Of a stretch of 8,759 nt of DNA, positions 1-6,105 are shown one piece after another. The notes beneath the pieces were generated by a model, which worked only from the letters and a program-made list of their open reading frames with translations, had not been told where the DNA came from and ran no database searches. Every line of letters starts with the position of its first letter. Position 1 is the first letter of the stretch. The DNA comes from Candidatus Zixiibacteriota bacterium (lineage in GTDB: Bacteria > Zixibacteria > MSB-5A5 > SM1-73). Where the stretch lies: NCBI GenBank assembly GCA_029933635.1, contig JAOZNS010000109.1, forward strand, positions 1 through 8,759, written 5' to 3'. The position numbers and the translations under genes are program-made.

Positions 1-15
1 ATTACAAAGAGACAA

Positions 16-44
16 ATTATAACTGTTGAAGCAGATTAGAACAA
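16..44 (-). promoter_or_regulatory. Weak candidate promoter for a gene beyond the left edge
   Basis: On the minus strand a perfect TATAAT (16-21) lies 17 nt downstream of TTGTTC (39-44), which matches only three of six -35 positions. It sits just past the terminator of the repeat-dockerin gene, a sensible place for a promoter of the next gene to the left. No such gene is visible, so this is tentative. Confidence 0.2.
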
Positions 45-53
45 AATAAAAAA

Positions 54-103
54 TGCCCCGCCAGAGGAGTGAATCGGATCCTTCCAAAGGCGGGGCAATT
101 TTT
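54..103 (-). terminator. Hairpin terminator after the repeat-dockerin gene, possibly bidirectional
   Basis: Perfect 9-bp GC-rich arms, TGCCCCGCC (54-62) and GGCGGGGCA (89-97), lie about 20 nt past the stop codon at 117-119. Reading the minus strand, the stem is followed by TTTTTTATTTT (43-53), as in an intrinsic terminator. On the plus strand it is followed by A and five T (98-103), so it could also stop transcription arriving from the left. The 26-nt loop is long for a terminator, but an inner AGGA/TCCT pairing (65-68 with 79-82) could shorten it. Confidence 0.75.
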
Positions 104-116
104 AGATCAGCCATTC

Positions 117-1742
117 TTAGAAGCTACATGGAGGGAGGCCATCTCTATATAGGTAGTTTATCAAATAAACGACATCACCAAGGTTTATCTCTTCATCACA
201 ATTGAGATCGCCGGTCATTAGAGGAAAAGGTGCTGATCCCTCTCTGTAAAGATAATTGACCAGAAACACTACATCTCCCACATCTATTAAGCCGTCGCCA
301 GTGACATCGCCGACCTTAACTGGCGGAAGATCGATATCAATTCCGCTCACCCTTCCTCCTCCAACCTGCACAGGATCTGGATACGATCCATCATGATACG
401 AGACTTTAGAGGCGGAAACGATATAGGTGCCGGGGGAAAGCCCATTTATCACGTAGCCTCCTTCAGCCGAGCTTCTGGCAGATCCTCTCACCATTCCATT
501 CATGTAAGCAAAAACTAAGGCTCCTTCGACCGGCAAATCAAAAGAACTGATCGTCCCAGAGATTCTTCCTGCTCCTGAGCCACATGGCGCAAGATAAAAA
601 TCGATGTCATAGGCATCAGGCGTTACTAAAGTGGCTTCCTCCCAAGTATACACGCCGTCATAGAACTCTCCTATATATCCGGGGGCAATAGCAAATACGT
701 AGTATTCATCGGTGGGTAGCCCATGAATCATGTATTCTCCAGCAGAATCGGTGAAGTCAAATCCCCAATTTCCATTCAAGGAGACGGCAAAGACGAGGGC
801 GTCAGGTATGGGTAACAGAAGAGTGGTATCTTCGACCACCATCCCCGCAATGATTCCCTCGCCAGGACCACCATAAGGCACTAAGGCGAAATCGATTCCG
901 GGAGTGTTCTGACCCTCAATAACAGTTACAACCTCTGGATACTCTTGTGGCCAGTAACCCCAGGCCCAGGCGGTAACGAAGTAGTCTCCTGCGGAAAGGT
1001 CAAAGATGGTATACTGACCCAGAGAATCTGTACGAGCTACACCATGACCGAACTCTCCATAAGCCCAAACATAAGCGCCCGGGATCGGTTCTCCAGTATT
1101 TGCATCTCTCACCGTTCCGGAGATTGAACCAGGTTCACCTGTGGGCGTAAGAGCGAAATCTATATCAGGGATGTTCTCACCAGCAATTACGATCACAGAT
1201 TCAGGATAGGTTTCCGGAACATAACCTTGTGCATAAGCATTCACCTGATAGGTGCCAGGACATAAGTTTGAAATGCTATAATAACCGCCCGTGTCACTCC
1301 AGGCTTCTCCGTAACACCAATTGTCAACGCCTATGGCTGTCAGGTGAGCCATGATGATGGGAAGACCGGTCTCCTCATCGGTCACCCGACCTGAAATTGA
1401 ACCATACTCACCTGTTGGAGTTAAAGCAAAATCAATATTGGGGGTATTCTCTCCTGCCACAACAATCACCGAATCCGGGTAGGTTTCCGGAACATACCCC
1501 TCTTTTGAGGCGTTTACCTGATACGAGCCAGGAGGAATGCTATCACATAAATAATGACCAGTCGTGTCCGTATACCAAACACAGTATATCCCGCTGACGG
1601 TAATTGCCGCACCGGCGATTGGATAGCCGGTTACCTCATCTGTAACTCTTCCTGAAATCGATCCGAACTGAGCAGATGCAGTTCCCGAAAAGATGATCAA
1701 AAAAGTCAAGCTCAGAAGCACAATGAGAAGTTTCCCTTTCAT
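117..1742 (-). CDS. Secreted protein with five carboxypeptidase-regulatory-like repeats and a C-terminal dockerin-type domain
   Basis: The 541-residue product begins with a signal peptide: basic MKGK, a hydrophobic core at about 5-18, and a likely signal peptidase I site after Ala24 (A-S-A|Q). Five beta-sandwich repeats of the CarboxypepD_reg type follow at about 27-113, 114-204, 205-295, 296-391 and 392-477. Each opens with G-x-I-x-G and has a G-x-Y turn and P-G-x-Y-x-V motif (variant in repeats 3 and 4). Repeats 1-3 are closest to each other. A dockerin-type pair of calcium loops ends the protein: D479-x-T481-x-D483...D490 and D512-x-N514-x-D516...D523, each followed by a V-V-x-L-x-N-Y-L-Y helix. 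No catalytic domain is visible, so a structural, adhesive or carbohydrate-contacting extracellular role is inferred. The start is supported by AAGGAGGTGA (1753-1762), 10 nt upstream. The gene looks monocistronic, with its own promoter and terminator. Domain classes are secure; the biological role is unknown. Confidence 0.93.
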   Translation of the reverse strand: MKGKLLIVLLSLTFLIIFSGTASAQFGSISGRVTDEVTGYPIAGAAITVSGIYCVWYTDTTGHYLCDSIPPGSYQVNASKEGYVPETYPDSVIVVAGENTPNIDFALTPTGEYGSISGRVTDEETGLPIIMAHLTAIGVDNWCYGEAWSDTGGYYSISNLCPGTYQVNAYAQGYVPETYPESVIVIAGENIPDIDFALTPTGEPGSISGTVRDANTGEPIPGAYVWAYGEFGHGVARTDSLGQYTIFDLSAGDYFVTAWAWGYWPQEYPEVVTVIEGQNTPGIDFALVPYGGPGEGIIAGMVVEDTTLLLPIPDALVFAVSLNGNWGFDFTDSAGEYMIHGLPTDEYYVFAIAPGYIGEFYDGVYTWEEATLVTPDAYDIDFYLAPCGSGAGRISGTISSFDLPVEGALVFAYMNGMVRGSARSSAEGGYVINGLSPGTYIVSASKVSYHDGSYPDPVQVGGGRVSGIDIDLPPVKVGDVTGDGLIDVGDVVFLVNYLYREGSAPFPLMTGDLNCDEEINLGDVVYLINYLYRDGLPPCSF

Positions 1743-1770
1743 CTTATTAAAGTCACCTCCTTATTTTGCT

Positions 1771-1923
1771 TTAAGGTTTGTGATTTTTAAAACTTTCTAT
1801 TGAGGTGAGGATACTCTCTTTTGTCCTTAGTTTCCAGCTTTGAAAGGCTAATTTTTTTACTTTAAGCCCCCTTTTTATAGCTATCTCTTCCAATTTAGCT
1901 GCGAGCTCAATTATTTCTGCAAT
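1771..1923 (-). other. Unrecognised 50-codon open frame in the leader of the repeat-dockerin gene
   Basis: Reading the minus strand from just after an in-frame TAA (1924-1926), 50 codons stay open to TAA at 1771-1773. The translation is Lys/Glu/Leu-rich and strongly helix-like; it includes LEEIAIKRGLKVKKLAF, so it resembles real protein more than random AT-rich DNA. There is no ATG. The first possible start is TTG at 1891-1893 (40 residues), with no good Shine-Dalgarno in front, or a rare ATT. It lies downstream of the candidate promoter, within the presumed 5' leader. It could be the tail of a decayed gene, a leader peptide, or chance. I do not recognise the family. Confidence 0.2.
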
Positions 1924-1932
1924 TTATTTTAA

Positions 1933-1960
1933 AATATAACCATTATCGAATTTCTGTCAA
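1933..1960 (-). promoter_or_regulatory. Candidate sigma70-like promoter of the repeat-dockerin gene
   Basis: On the minus strand a perfect -35 box TTGACA (1955-1960) is followed after 16 nt by TATATT (1933-1938), five of six matches to the -10 consensus. Transcription would start near 1926 and give a leader of roughly 180 nt before the ATG at 1742. The same boxes with the same 16-nt spacing stand upstream of the neighbouring protease gene. The spacer is one base shorter than the usual optimum. Confidence 0.5.
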
Positions 1961-2082
1961 TAAAAAAATAAAACCTGTCTTTTCGGTCCTGCCAAGATAA
2001 TCGTGTATAGAAGAGATTTACCGTTTTCGATTATCTCTGAGAATTTTTTTCTTATATCCTTCCAGCAAGAAAAAGTTATCAT
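1957..2082 (-). other. Unrecognised 41-codon open frame, possible small protein
   Basis: An ATG at 2080-2082 (or GTG at 2083-2085) opens a 41-residue frame ending in a TGA that overlaps the TTGACA box of the next promoter. The peptide is Lys- and Ile-rich, begins MITFSCWKDIRKKFSEII, and has a short hydrophobic stretch near its middle. The purine-rich AGAAGG lies too close to the ATG to be an ideal ribosome binding site. No family is recognised. It sits immediately after the palindromic terminator. Chance is a realistic explanation. Confidence 0.13.
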
Positions 2083-2111
2083 CACCTTCTTTTAATGAGA
2101 TTAAAATAAAA

Positions 2112-2137
2112 TAGGGGCGATTCGTAAATCGCCCCTA
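2112..2137. repeat. Perfect GGGGCGA-type palindrome, doubling as terminator of the protease gene
   Basis: TAGGGGCGATT (2112-2122) and AATCGCCCCTA (2127-2137) form perfect 11-bp inverted arms around a 4-nt loop, CGTA. On the minus strand the stem starts 49 nt past the protease stop codon and is followed by TTTTATTTT (2103-2111), so it can act as an intrinsic terminator. The arm sequence is of a kind I remember as a dispersed palindromic or terminal-inverted-repeat motif in many bacterial genomes, so it may also be a REP- or MITE-like element. Only one copy occurs in this window. Confidence 0.7.
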
Positions 2138-2186
2138 CATACAGGTGCTGGTTATGCGTCTTTTGGTGTTTAGTCAATCCAGCAAA

Positions 2187-4604
2187 TTAAGATTTTTTCG
2201 GAGGAGGACCATCCTTATAAAGATAATTGATCAAGTAGACGACATCACCAATATCCACCTCTTCGTCCGAATTGACATCCCCGCAGGCAATCACAGGGTT
2301 ACACTCTGGCGGAGAACCATCTCTGTAAAGATAATTGATGAGGTAAACTATATCTCCGAGATCGATTTTTCCATCACCGTTGACGTCCCCACAGATGATG
2401 CCACATTCAAAGATCCAGGCATAAAAATCATCGATCCCCGCCTCCACTATGGAGGGATCATTCAGATCTGAGGCTTCAAAACGAACTTTAACTTGATTGG
2501 TTGGGGTCACAAAATCGTTTACCATAAAGGTATATTCTTTCCATCCAGGAGTGGTTTCTGGTCCAACAGTATCAATCAAAGTCCAGTTTGCACCGTCATC
2601 GTTGGAGATATAGACTTTAAATATATCCGAGCTTGGAGCGCCGGCAATATTGTTCATATACCAGCAGGCATAGTGAATCTTGGCATCGTCCCCTCCACTG
2701 AGATCCATGGTTGGCGAAATCAGCCAGGTGATTCCACCATCTACATCAGAGTCTCCGTCCCGGTTGCCTGTGAGGTAACAATTTCCTGAACCATCGAAAT
2801 CGGACGGTGGATCTCCTCGATCCCCTCCACCAACCGGGACCCCACGTTCCCAAGCGCCATCGGTAAGGTTAGGATCGTTTTCCACGATCCATCCTAAATC
2901 GGTCTCAAAGTTGTCAGATAATACTGGTATTAATTGTCCCACAATTGCGGAATAGACGGAAGACGGAGCATCAGGGGGGCTGTATATCAACCCGGAGGCG
3001 AGCGCTTCGACGCTGAAATAAAATTCCGGAACATCCTCACAGACGGGTGGAGGCAGTGTTGCCTCATACAGGTCACCACCCAGAGAAACCAACGGTGAGA
3101 TAAGATAATCCCCACCATCATAACGATAGTAAAGCAAGCCCGAACCTTCAACATACTGGTCAACCACTTCCTCTATCTGGACCCTTATCGAGGTCGGAAT
3201 CCCCGGATGAATGTACTCAGGTAAACCATCGGGGAAGAGGATACGCAAAGGAGGTTCCACCGTGCTGAGACCTTTGATGCAGAAGTTCGCCGTGGTGTCA
3301 AAATCATAAAGATCCCTCCAGGTCGAACCGAAACGATAAAAGCTTTCGCCCGGGTGGGACTTCGATTCCACAATCACGCGATACTGAGCTCCCAGCAATA
3401 CCGGCACATCTGAAGTGCGATCATAAGCATGACCACCAGCGGAGAGTTGGAGATATATATAAAAGTCATTCCCCTCATCAAGAGGGACTGGCGCATCTAG
3501 GTTCACCGTATGGAATCCTTTAAAATCAATGCTCCCCGACTTGGTAGCGAGTTCGTCTAACAGCTCGCCACCTTCAAAGCGGTCATAGATCTTTACCGTG
3601 TAGTTCACGTTATTCGTTGCGGTATAGAAACTCACCGCTTGAAGCAATTCTTGACCTTCCTCAGAACCCATGGCGGTAAAAGCATTGAAAGCCTCGGTGC
3701 AATCCTCCTTGGTATCACGCCATCCGTGATAGTCGTGATAGTAAATTCTATCGTAGCTCAAGGGTTCCACCCCTTGAAAGGAGACCGCTCCCATGGTGGG
3801 TTTCTGACAGCAATGTTTATCATAATAGGAAATCCAGAAGTATCCATTCAGTCCCCACCCGCTACCCCAGCTATTTTTGCATAGCCAAGCACCGGGCCCA
3901 TCTGGAGCCTGCGTCCCCTTATTATCATCCCAACCCACAATGGCAACTGCATGATTGGGTTCTGCCGGATCGCTGGGTGGCTGATAATGCGTGTAGTTGG
4001 TGTAGTCCATGAACGCATCGTTGTAGCACATGCAGGTTCCCAGAACACCTTTGGTCATTATTATGTTTTTTATGGTGTTGATGTTGCTCAGATCTGATCC
4101 GGCAACAAACCATTCAATCTCTCGGGGATAATAAAAGTGATAACTGGGGTCGTAGCGAGCAGGAGGCGTGCTATACGATTGCCCATCTGCATCTCGCACC
4201 GCACCCTCTCCCCTGGTTAGATATGCGGCTGCAACCAAATAATCGCCACCTTCATGCACGGTAAGTCCTCCTCCACCCGGGTCGTCGTCGTTATTGAAGG
4301 TATTAAATCCATTCCACCAATCCAGATGATACTCCGCCAGATTGGGCTCACCAAACTCGCCCGCGGCTGACCAGTTACCGGTCATAAGGAGATTCCCCTC
4401 CATGGCGGCCATGGTCCCGTGGGTCCAGCAGGTCCCCCCCTGTTGGCTTCTGACTGAGGTCACATAGTTGATTCCACCGACATCTCGCAGATCAAATGAA
4501 GCAGGTGGATCTGCCAGGGAAGATTTGAAAGCGAGGATGAAAAAGATACAAGCCCCAAATGAAAAAAGCCGTATGAAGGACGCCGTCGTTTTACTTTGCT
4601 TCAT
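2187..4604 (-). CDS. Secreted papain-family (C1) cysteine protease with lectin-like domain and C-terminal dockerin-type domain
   Basis: The 805-residue precursor has a signal peptide (hydrophobic core about 10-26, probable cleavage after Ala31). The catalytic domain follows at once (about 35-265), without the inhibitory propeptide of classical papains. The active site is visible: Gln54, Cys59 in GGTCWTHG, His218 in PNHAVAIVGW, and Asn244 in CKNSWGSGWG. A lectin-like domain common beside bacterial C1 peptidases fills about 270-450. A beta-rich segment follows (about 455-555), then a jelly-roll/choice-of-anchor-like domain (about 556-733) opening near DNFETDLGW. A dockerin-type pair of calcium loops (D740...D751 and D776...D787) ends the protein. 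It should hydrolyse extracellular protein while tethered or displayed through the tail. The start has GAAAGGAG (4613-4620), 8 nt upstream. It ends at its own terminator and has a candidate promoter, so it looks monocistronic. Protease assignment is firm; substrate and anchor partner are unknown. Confidence 0.95.
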   Translation of the reverse strand: MKQSKTTASFIRLFSFGACIFFILAFKSSLADPPASFDLRDVGGINYVTSVRSQQGGTCWTHGTMAAMEGNLLMTGNWSAAGEFGEPNLAEYHLDWWNGFNTFNNDDDPGGGGLTVHEGGDYLVAAAYLTRGEGAVRDADGQSYSTPPARYDPSYHFYYPREIEWFVAGSDLSNINTIKNIIMTKGVLGTCMCYNDAFMDYTNYTHYQPPSDPAEPNHAVAIVGWDDNKGTQAPDGPGAWLCKNSWGSGWGLNGYFWISYYDKHCCQKPTMGAVSFQGVEPLSYDRIYYHDYHGWRDTKEDCTEAFNAFTAMGSEEGQELLQAVSFYTATNNVNYTVKIYDRFEGGELLDELATKSGSIDFKGFHTVNLDAPVPLDEGNDFYIYLQLSAGGHAYDRTSDVPVLLGAQYRVIVESKSHPGESFYRFGSTWRDLYDFDTTANFCIKGLSTVEPPLRILFPDGLPEYIHPGIPTSIRVQIEEVVDQYVEGSGLLYYRYDGGDYLISPLVSLGGDLYEATLPPPVCEDVPEFYFSVEALASGLIYSPPDAPSSVYSAIVGQLIPVLSDNFETDLGWIVENDPNLTDGAWERGVPVGGGDRGDPPSDFDGSGNCYLTGNRDGDSDVDGGITWLISPTMDLSGGDDAKIHYACWYMNNIAGAPSSDIFKVYISNDDGANWTLIDTVGPETTPGWKEYTFMVNDFVTPTNQVKVRFEASDLNDPSIVEAGIDDFYAWIFECGIICGDVNGDGKIDLGDIVYLINYLYRDGSPPECNPVIACGDVNSDEEVDIGDVVYLINYLYKDGPPPKKS

Positions 4605-4668
4605 TATATTTACTCCTTTCTCAATTTAGAAACGATGATCTGTCCATAAAATAAGCAAATAAAAACAA

Positions 4669-4690
4669 CCCAAGAAGGTACCCCAAGAAG
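4669..4690 (-). repeat. Short direct repeat in the protease leader
   Basis: The 9-mer CCCAAGAAG occurs at 4669-4677 and 4682-4690 (CTTCTTGGG twice on the transcribed strand), starts 13 bp apart. It lies within the presumed 5' leader, about 30 nt after the predicted transcription start. Paired direct repeats just past a promoter can be operator half-sites, but this could be chance. Confidence 0.3.
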
Positions 4691-4723
4691 TGTCAGATTA
4701 CATTCCCAACATTTCCTATCACA

Positions 4724-4751
4724 AATATACTCACTTTTGCCCATTTGTCAA
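4724..4751 (-). promoter_or_regulatory. Candidate sigma70-like promoter of the dockerin-tagged protease
   Basis: On the minus strand a perfect TTGACA (4746-4751) and TATATT (4724-4729) are separated by 16 nt, the same boxes and spacing as upstream of the repeat-dockerin gene. Transcription would start near 4717, about 110 nt before the ATG. A second TTGACA lies further up at 4796-4801 with a poorer -10 (TTTAAA, 4773-4778, spacer 17), a weaker alternative. Confidence 0.5.
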
Positions 4752-4794
4752 GTGCTCCACCATGATCAAAAGTTTAAAAAGCTAAAGGAGGAAA

Positions 4795-5029
4795 TTGTCA
4801 ACTGTGGAAAGAAACAATTTTATACAGAATTTTTATGACTCTTTGAAAAAATGCAAGGTGAGGTATTAAGAATGGAAGGCATAAGTGAAGTAAAAAACAT
4901 CGAGGGTAGTTGAATGTATCAATTGTTGGCATGATTTTCAAAGATCAGGAAATGGAGGGAATAAAAAGCGAGCTGGAGAAATTCTGCACCTACAAGGAAT
5001 GGATCTGTTCGGTAAATCAGCAAGCGTGA
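4795..5029 (+). pseudogene. Possible decayed or frameshifted small gene converging on mutM
   Basis: Three plus-strand frames follow one another. The first starts at TTG 4795 or GTG 4804, after AAAGGAGG at 4784-4791, and ends with TAA at 4867-4869. The second is ATG 4872-4874, preceded by AGGTGAGG, with 13 codons ending at TGA 4911-4913. The third is open from 4910 to TGA 5027-5029 and contains IFKDQEMEGIKSELEKF. Each step is a -1 change of frame, and the pieces read as helical, charged protein, so a single ancestral gene of about 75 codons broken by indels is possible. There is no classic slippery heptamer. I recognise no family. The alternative is unrelated chance frames in noncoding DNA. 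Confidence 0.2.
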
Positions 5030-5030
5030 A

Positions 5031-5891
5031 TTAAGACTGACATCTTGGGCAGAAGAAACTGGATCTTTTGTTGATCTTGATCCTTTTAACTCTGGTACCA
5101 CATCTTTTGCAAGGTTTCCCCTCCCGGCCATAAACTTTATGCTGGAGCTGAAAGTTTCCCATCTCTCCTCTTATATTAAAGTAATTCTCTACCGAGGACC
5201 CACCTGCCCGGATTGCCTTTTTCAAAATCTTTAGTATAGCTTTGTGAAGTCTTTTTAACTTTTCAGGGCAAAGCTTATCTGGCTTTTGTTCTGGATTTAT
5301 TTCTGCCTCAAACAGGGATTCGTCTGCATAGATGTTACCCAATCCCGCTATAATTTTTTGATTTAAAAGTGCTGACTTGATTCTTCCCTTTCGTCCTCTG
5401 AAGATTTTGATGAATTGAGAAGATGTGAGATTCAGCGCCTCCGGACCTAACTTCTTCAGTTCAGGAATATCTTTTTCCTTTCCGGAATCGAAAGCTTTTA
5501 TTCTCCCAAATTTTCTCAGATCCTTATAGCGGAGCTCAAAATTTGTGGCATAAAACTTAATGATTAAATGATCGTGTTTATTACCTTGCTTCACACACCC
5601 TTCCCCTTTTATCAAGGATTCAGATGGAAAATTGTTAGATTTTATCCAACGTAGATTTCCAGTCATTCCCAGATGAACCAAAATTGTCTTTCCCACGGAT
5701 AGATCTATCAGCAAATACTTCCCCCTTCTTCTCAATCCTTTGATCCTTTTGTGGAGAATCGCTTTCCTGAAAAGATCAAAGTCCTGCTTCACTATGGATG
5801 GAAAATTCGACTTGACCTCTTTTATCCTTTTCCCCACAATAGCCTGATTTAATCCTCTAACTATGGTCTCAACCTCTGGCAACTCTGGCAT
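5031..5891 (-). CDS. mutM: Formamidopyrimidine-DNA glycosylase (Fpg/MutM), bifunctional with AP lyase activity
   Basis: MutM removes oxidised purines such as 8-oxoguanine and formamidopyrimidines and then nicks the abasic site by beta/delta elimination. The 286 residues are close to the usual family length. All key elements are present: N-terminal P2-E3 (catalytic proline amine and Glu) in MPELPEVETIVRGL, Lys58 in GKYLL, and the intercalation triad Met76 (HLGMTG), Arg126 and Phe128 (LRKFG). The helix-two-turn-helix contains GLGNIYADE. The C-terminal zinc finger is C261-x2-C264-x16-C281-x2-C284 with the conserved Arg276 in NKRSSFFC. The family's invariant MPELPE fixes the start. The ribosome binding site is modest (AAAGG, 5901-5905, spacing 9), and a 46-residue ORF upstream overlaps this start by 31 nt, so translational coupling is possible. 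It acts in the cytoplasm on the chromosome. Assignment is very secure. Confidence 0.98.
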   Translation of the reverse strand: MPELPEVETIVRGLNQAIVGKRIKEVKSNFPSIVKQDFDLFRKAILHKRIKGLRRRGKYLLIDLSVGKTILVHLGMTGNLRWIKSNNFPSESLIKGEGCVKQGNKHDHLIIKFYATNFELRYKDLRKFGRIKAFDSGKEKDIPELKKLGPEALNLTSSQFIKIFRGRKGRIKSALLNQKIIAGLGNIYADESLFEAEINPEQKPDKLCPEKLKRLHKAILKILKKAIRAGGSSVENYFNIRGEMGNFQLQHKVYGREGKPCKRCGTRVKRIKINKRSSFFCPRCQS

Positions 5892-6001
5892 GGCGAGCTA
5901 CCTTTAACCTGCTCTCTCCTCTGAGTTAAGCTCAATGAACTTTTGAAAAAGTGATCCTCGTAGTGGAAAAGCTCACTTTTCGGTTTTTTTTGATATGCCA
6001 T
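5861..6001 (-). CDS. Possible small protein gene (46 residues) overlapping the mutM start
   Basis: An ATG at 5999-6001 is preceded by TGGAG (6009-6013) with 7-nt spacing, a better ribosome binding site than that of mutM itself. The frame runs 46 codons to TAG at 5861-5863, overlapping mutM by 31 nt in another frame. The peptide starts MAYQKKPKSELFHYED, is basic and rich in aromatic residues and serine, and ends with a C-x2-C motif (SPCQSCQRLRP) encoded in the overlap. No signal peptide or membrane segment is seen, and I recognise no family. The overlap with mutM suggests coupled translation, either as a regulatory leader frame or a genuine small protein. The inverted AAAAGTGA/TCACTTTT arms lie inside it. 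Evidence rests on the ribosome binding site and layout only. Confidence 0.4.
   Translation of the reverse strand: MAYQKKPKSELFHYEDHFFKSSLSLTQRREQVKGSSPCQSCQRLRP
5947..5991. repeat. Inverted repeat AAAAGTGA/TCACTTTT followed on the plus strand by eight T
   Basis: Perfect 8-bp arms (5947-5954 and 5973-5980) surround an 18-nt loop. On the plus strand they are followed by CGG and T8 (5984-5991), resembling an intrinsic terminator. No confident gene reads in that direction here. On the minus strand the tail is only TTTTTC, so it is at best a weak terminator between nadA and mutM. It lies inside the possible 46-residue ORF. Confidence 0.3.
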
Positions 6002-6105
6002 CGTTTTTCTCCAGCAAAGAGTTTGTTTTTAGTAAAAAAACGGAACCAGCAGACTCATTAACGATCTCTGCCGTAAAGATATGATCGGATTTAAGGGGAA
6101 TAGAC

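Larger units (their letters stand above)
1743..2186. other. Intergenic region between the two secreted-protein genes
   Basis: This 444-bp AT-rich gap holds, from right to left: the palindrome/terminator of the protease gene (2112-2137), a short unrecognised minus-strand frame (1957-2082), the TTGACA/TATATT promoter, a second unrecognised minus-strand frame (1771-1923), and the Shine-Dalgarno sequence of the repeat-dockerin gene. No tRNA or recognisable riboswitch is seen. Confidence 0.6.
4605..5030. other. Intergenic region between mutM and the protease gene
   Basis: This 426-bp gap holds, from left to right: the protease ribosome binding site, the direct-repeat pair, the TTGACA/TATATT promoter, and plus-strand short frames ending two bases before the mutM stop codon. 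No hairpin with a T-tract is obvious after mutM, so mutM lacks a clear intrinsic terminator. Confidence 0.6.

Noticed and set aside
117..330. EF-hand calcium-binding protein instead of dockerin
   Set aside because: The twin loops with D-x-(N/T)-x-D...G-D spacing, a following single helix and C-terminal location fit dockerin type repeats better than canonical EF-hands.
3639..3884. Plus-strand open frame of 81 codons inside the protease gene
   Set aside because: It lies antisense to the well-conserved catalytic and lectin-like coding region, and its translation shows no family features.
4919..5131. Minus-strand 70-codon frame across the mutM 3' end
   Set aside because: It overlaps the mutM zinc finger in another frame, has no ribosome binding site, and its translation has no recognisable motif.
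5947..5991. Plus-strand intrinsic terminator as proof of a plus-strand gene to the left
   Set aside because: The only plus-strand coding candidate in that direction ends at 5029 and is itself doubtful; mutM occupies the interval on the other strand.
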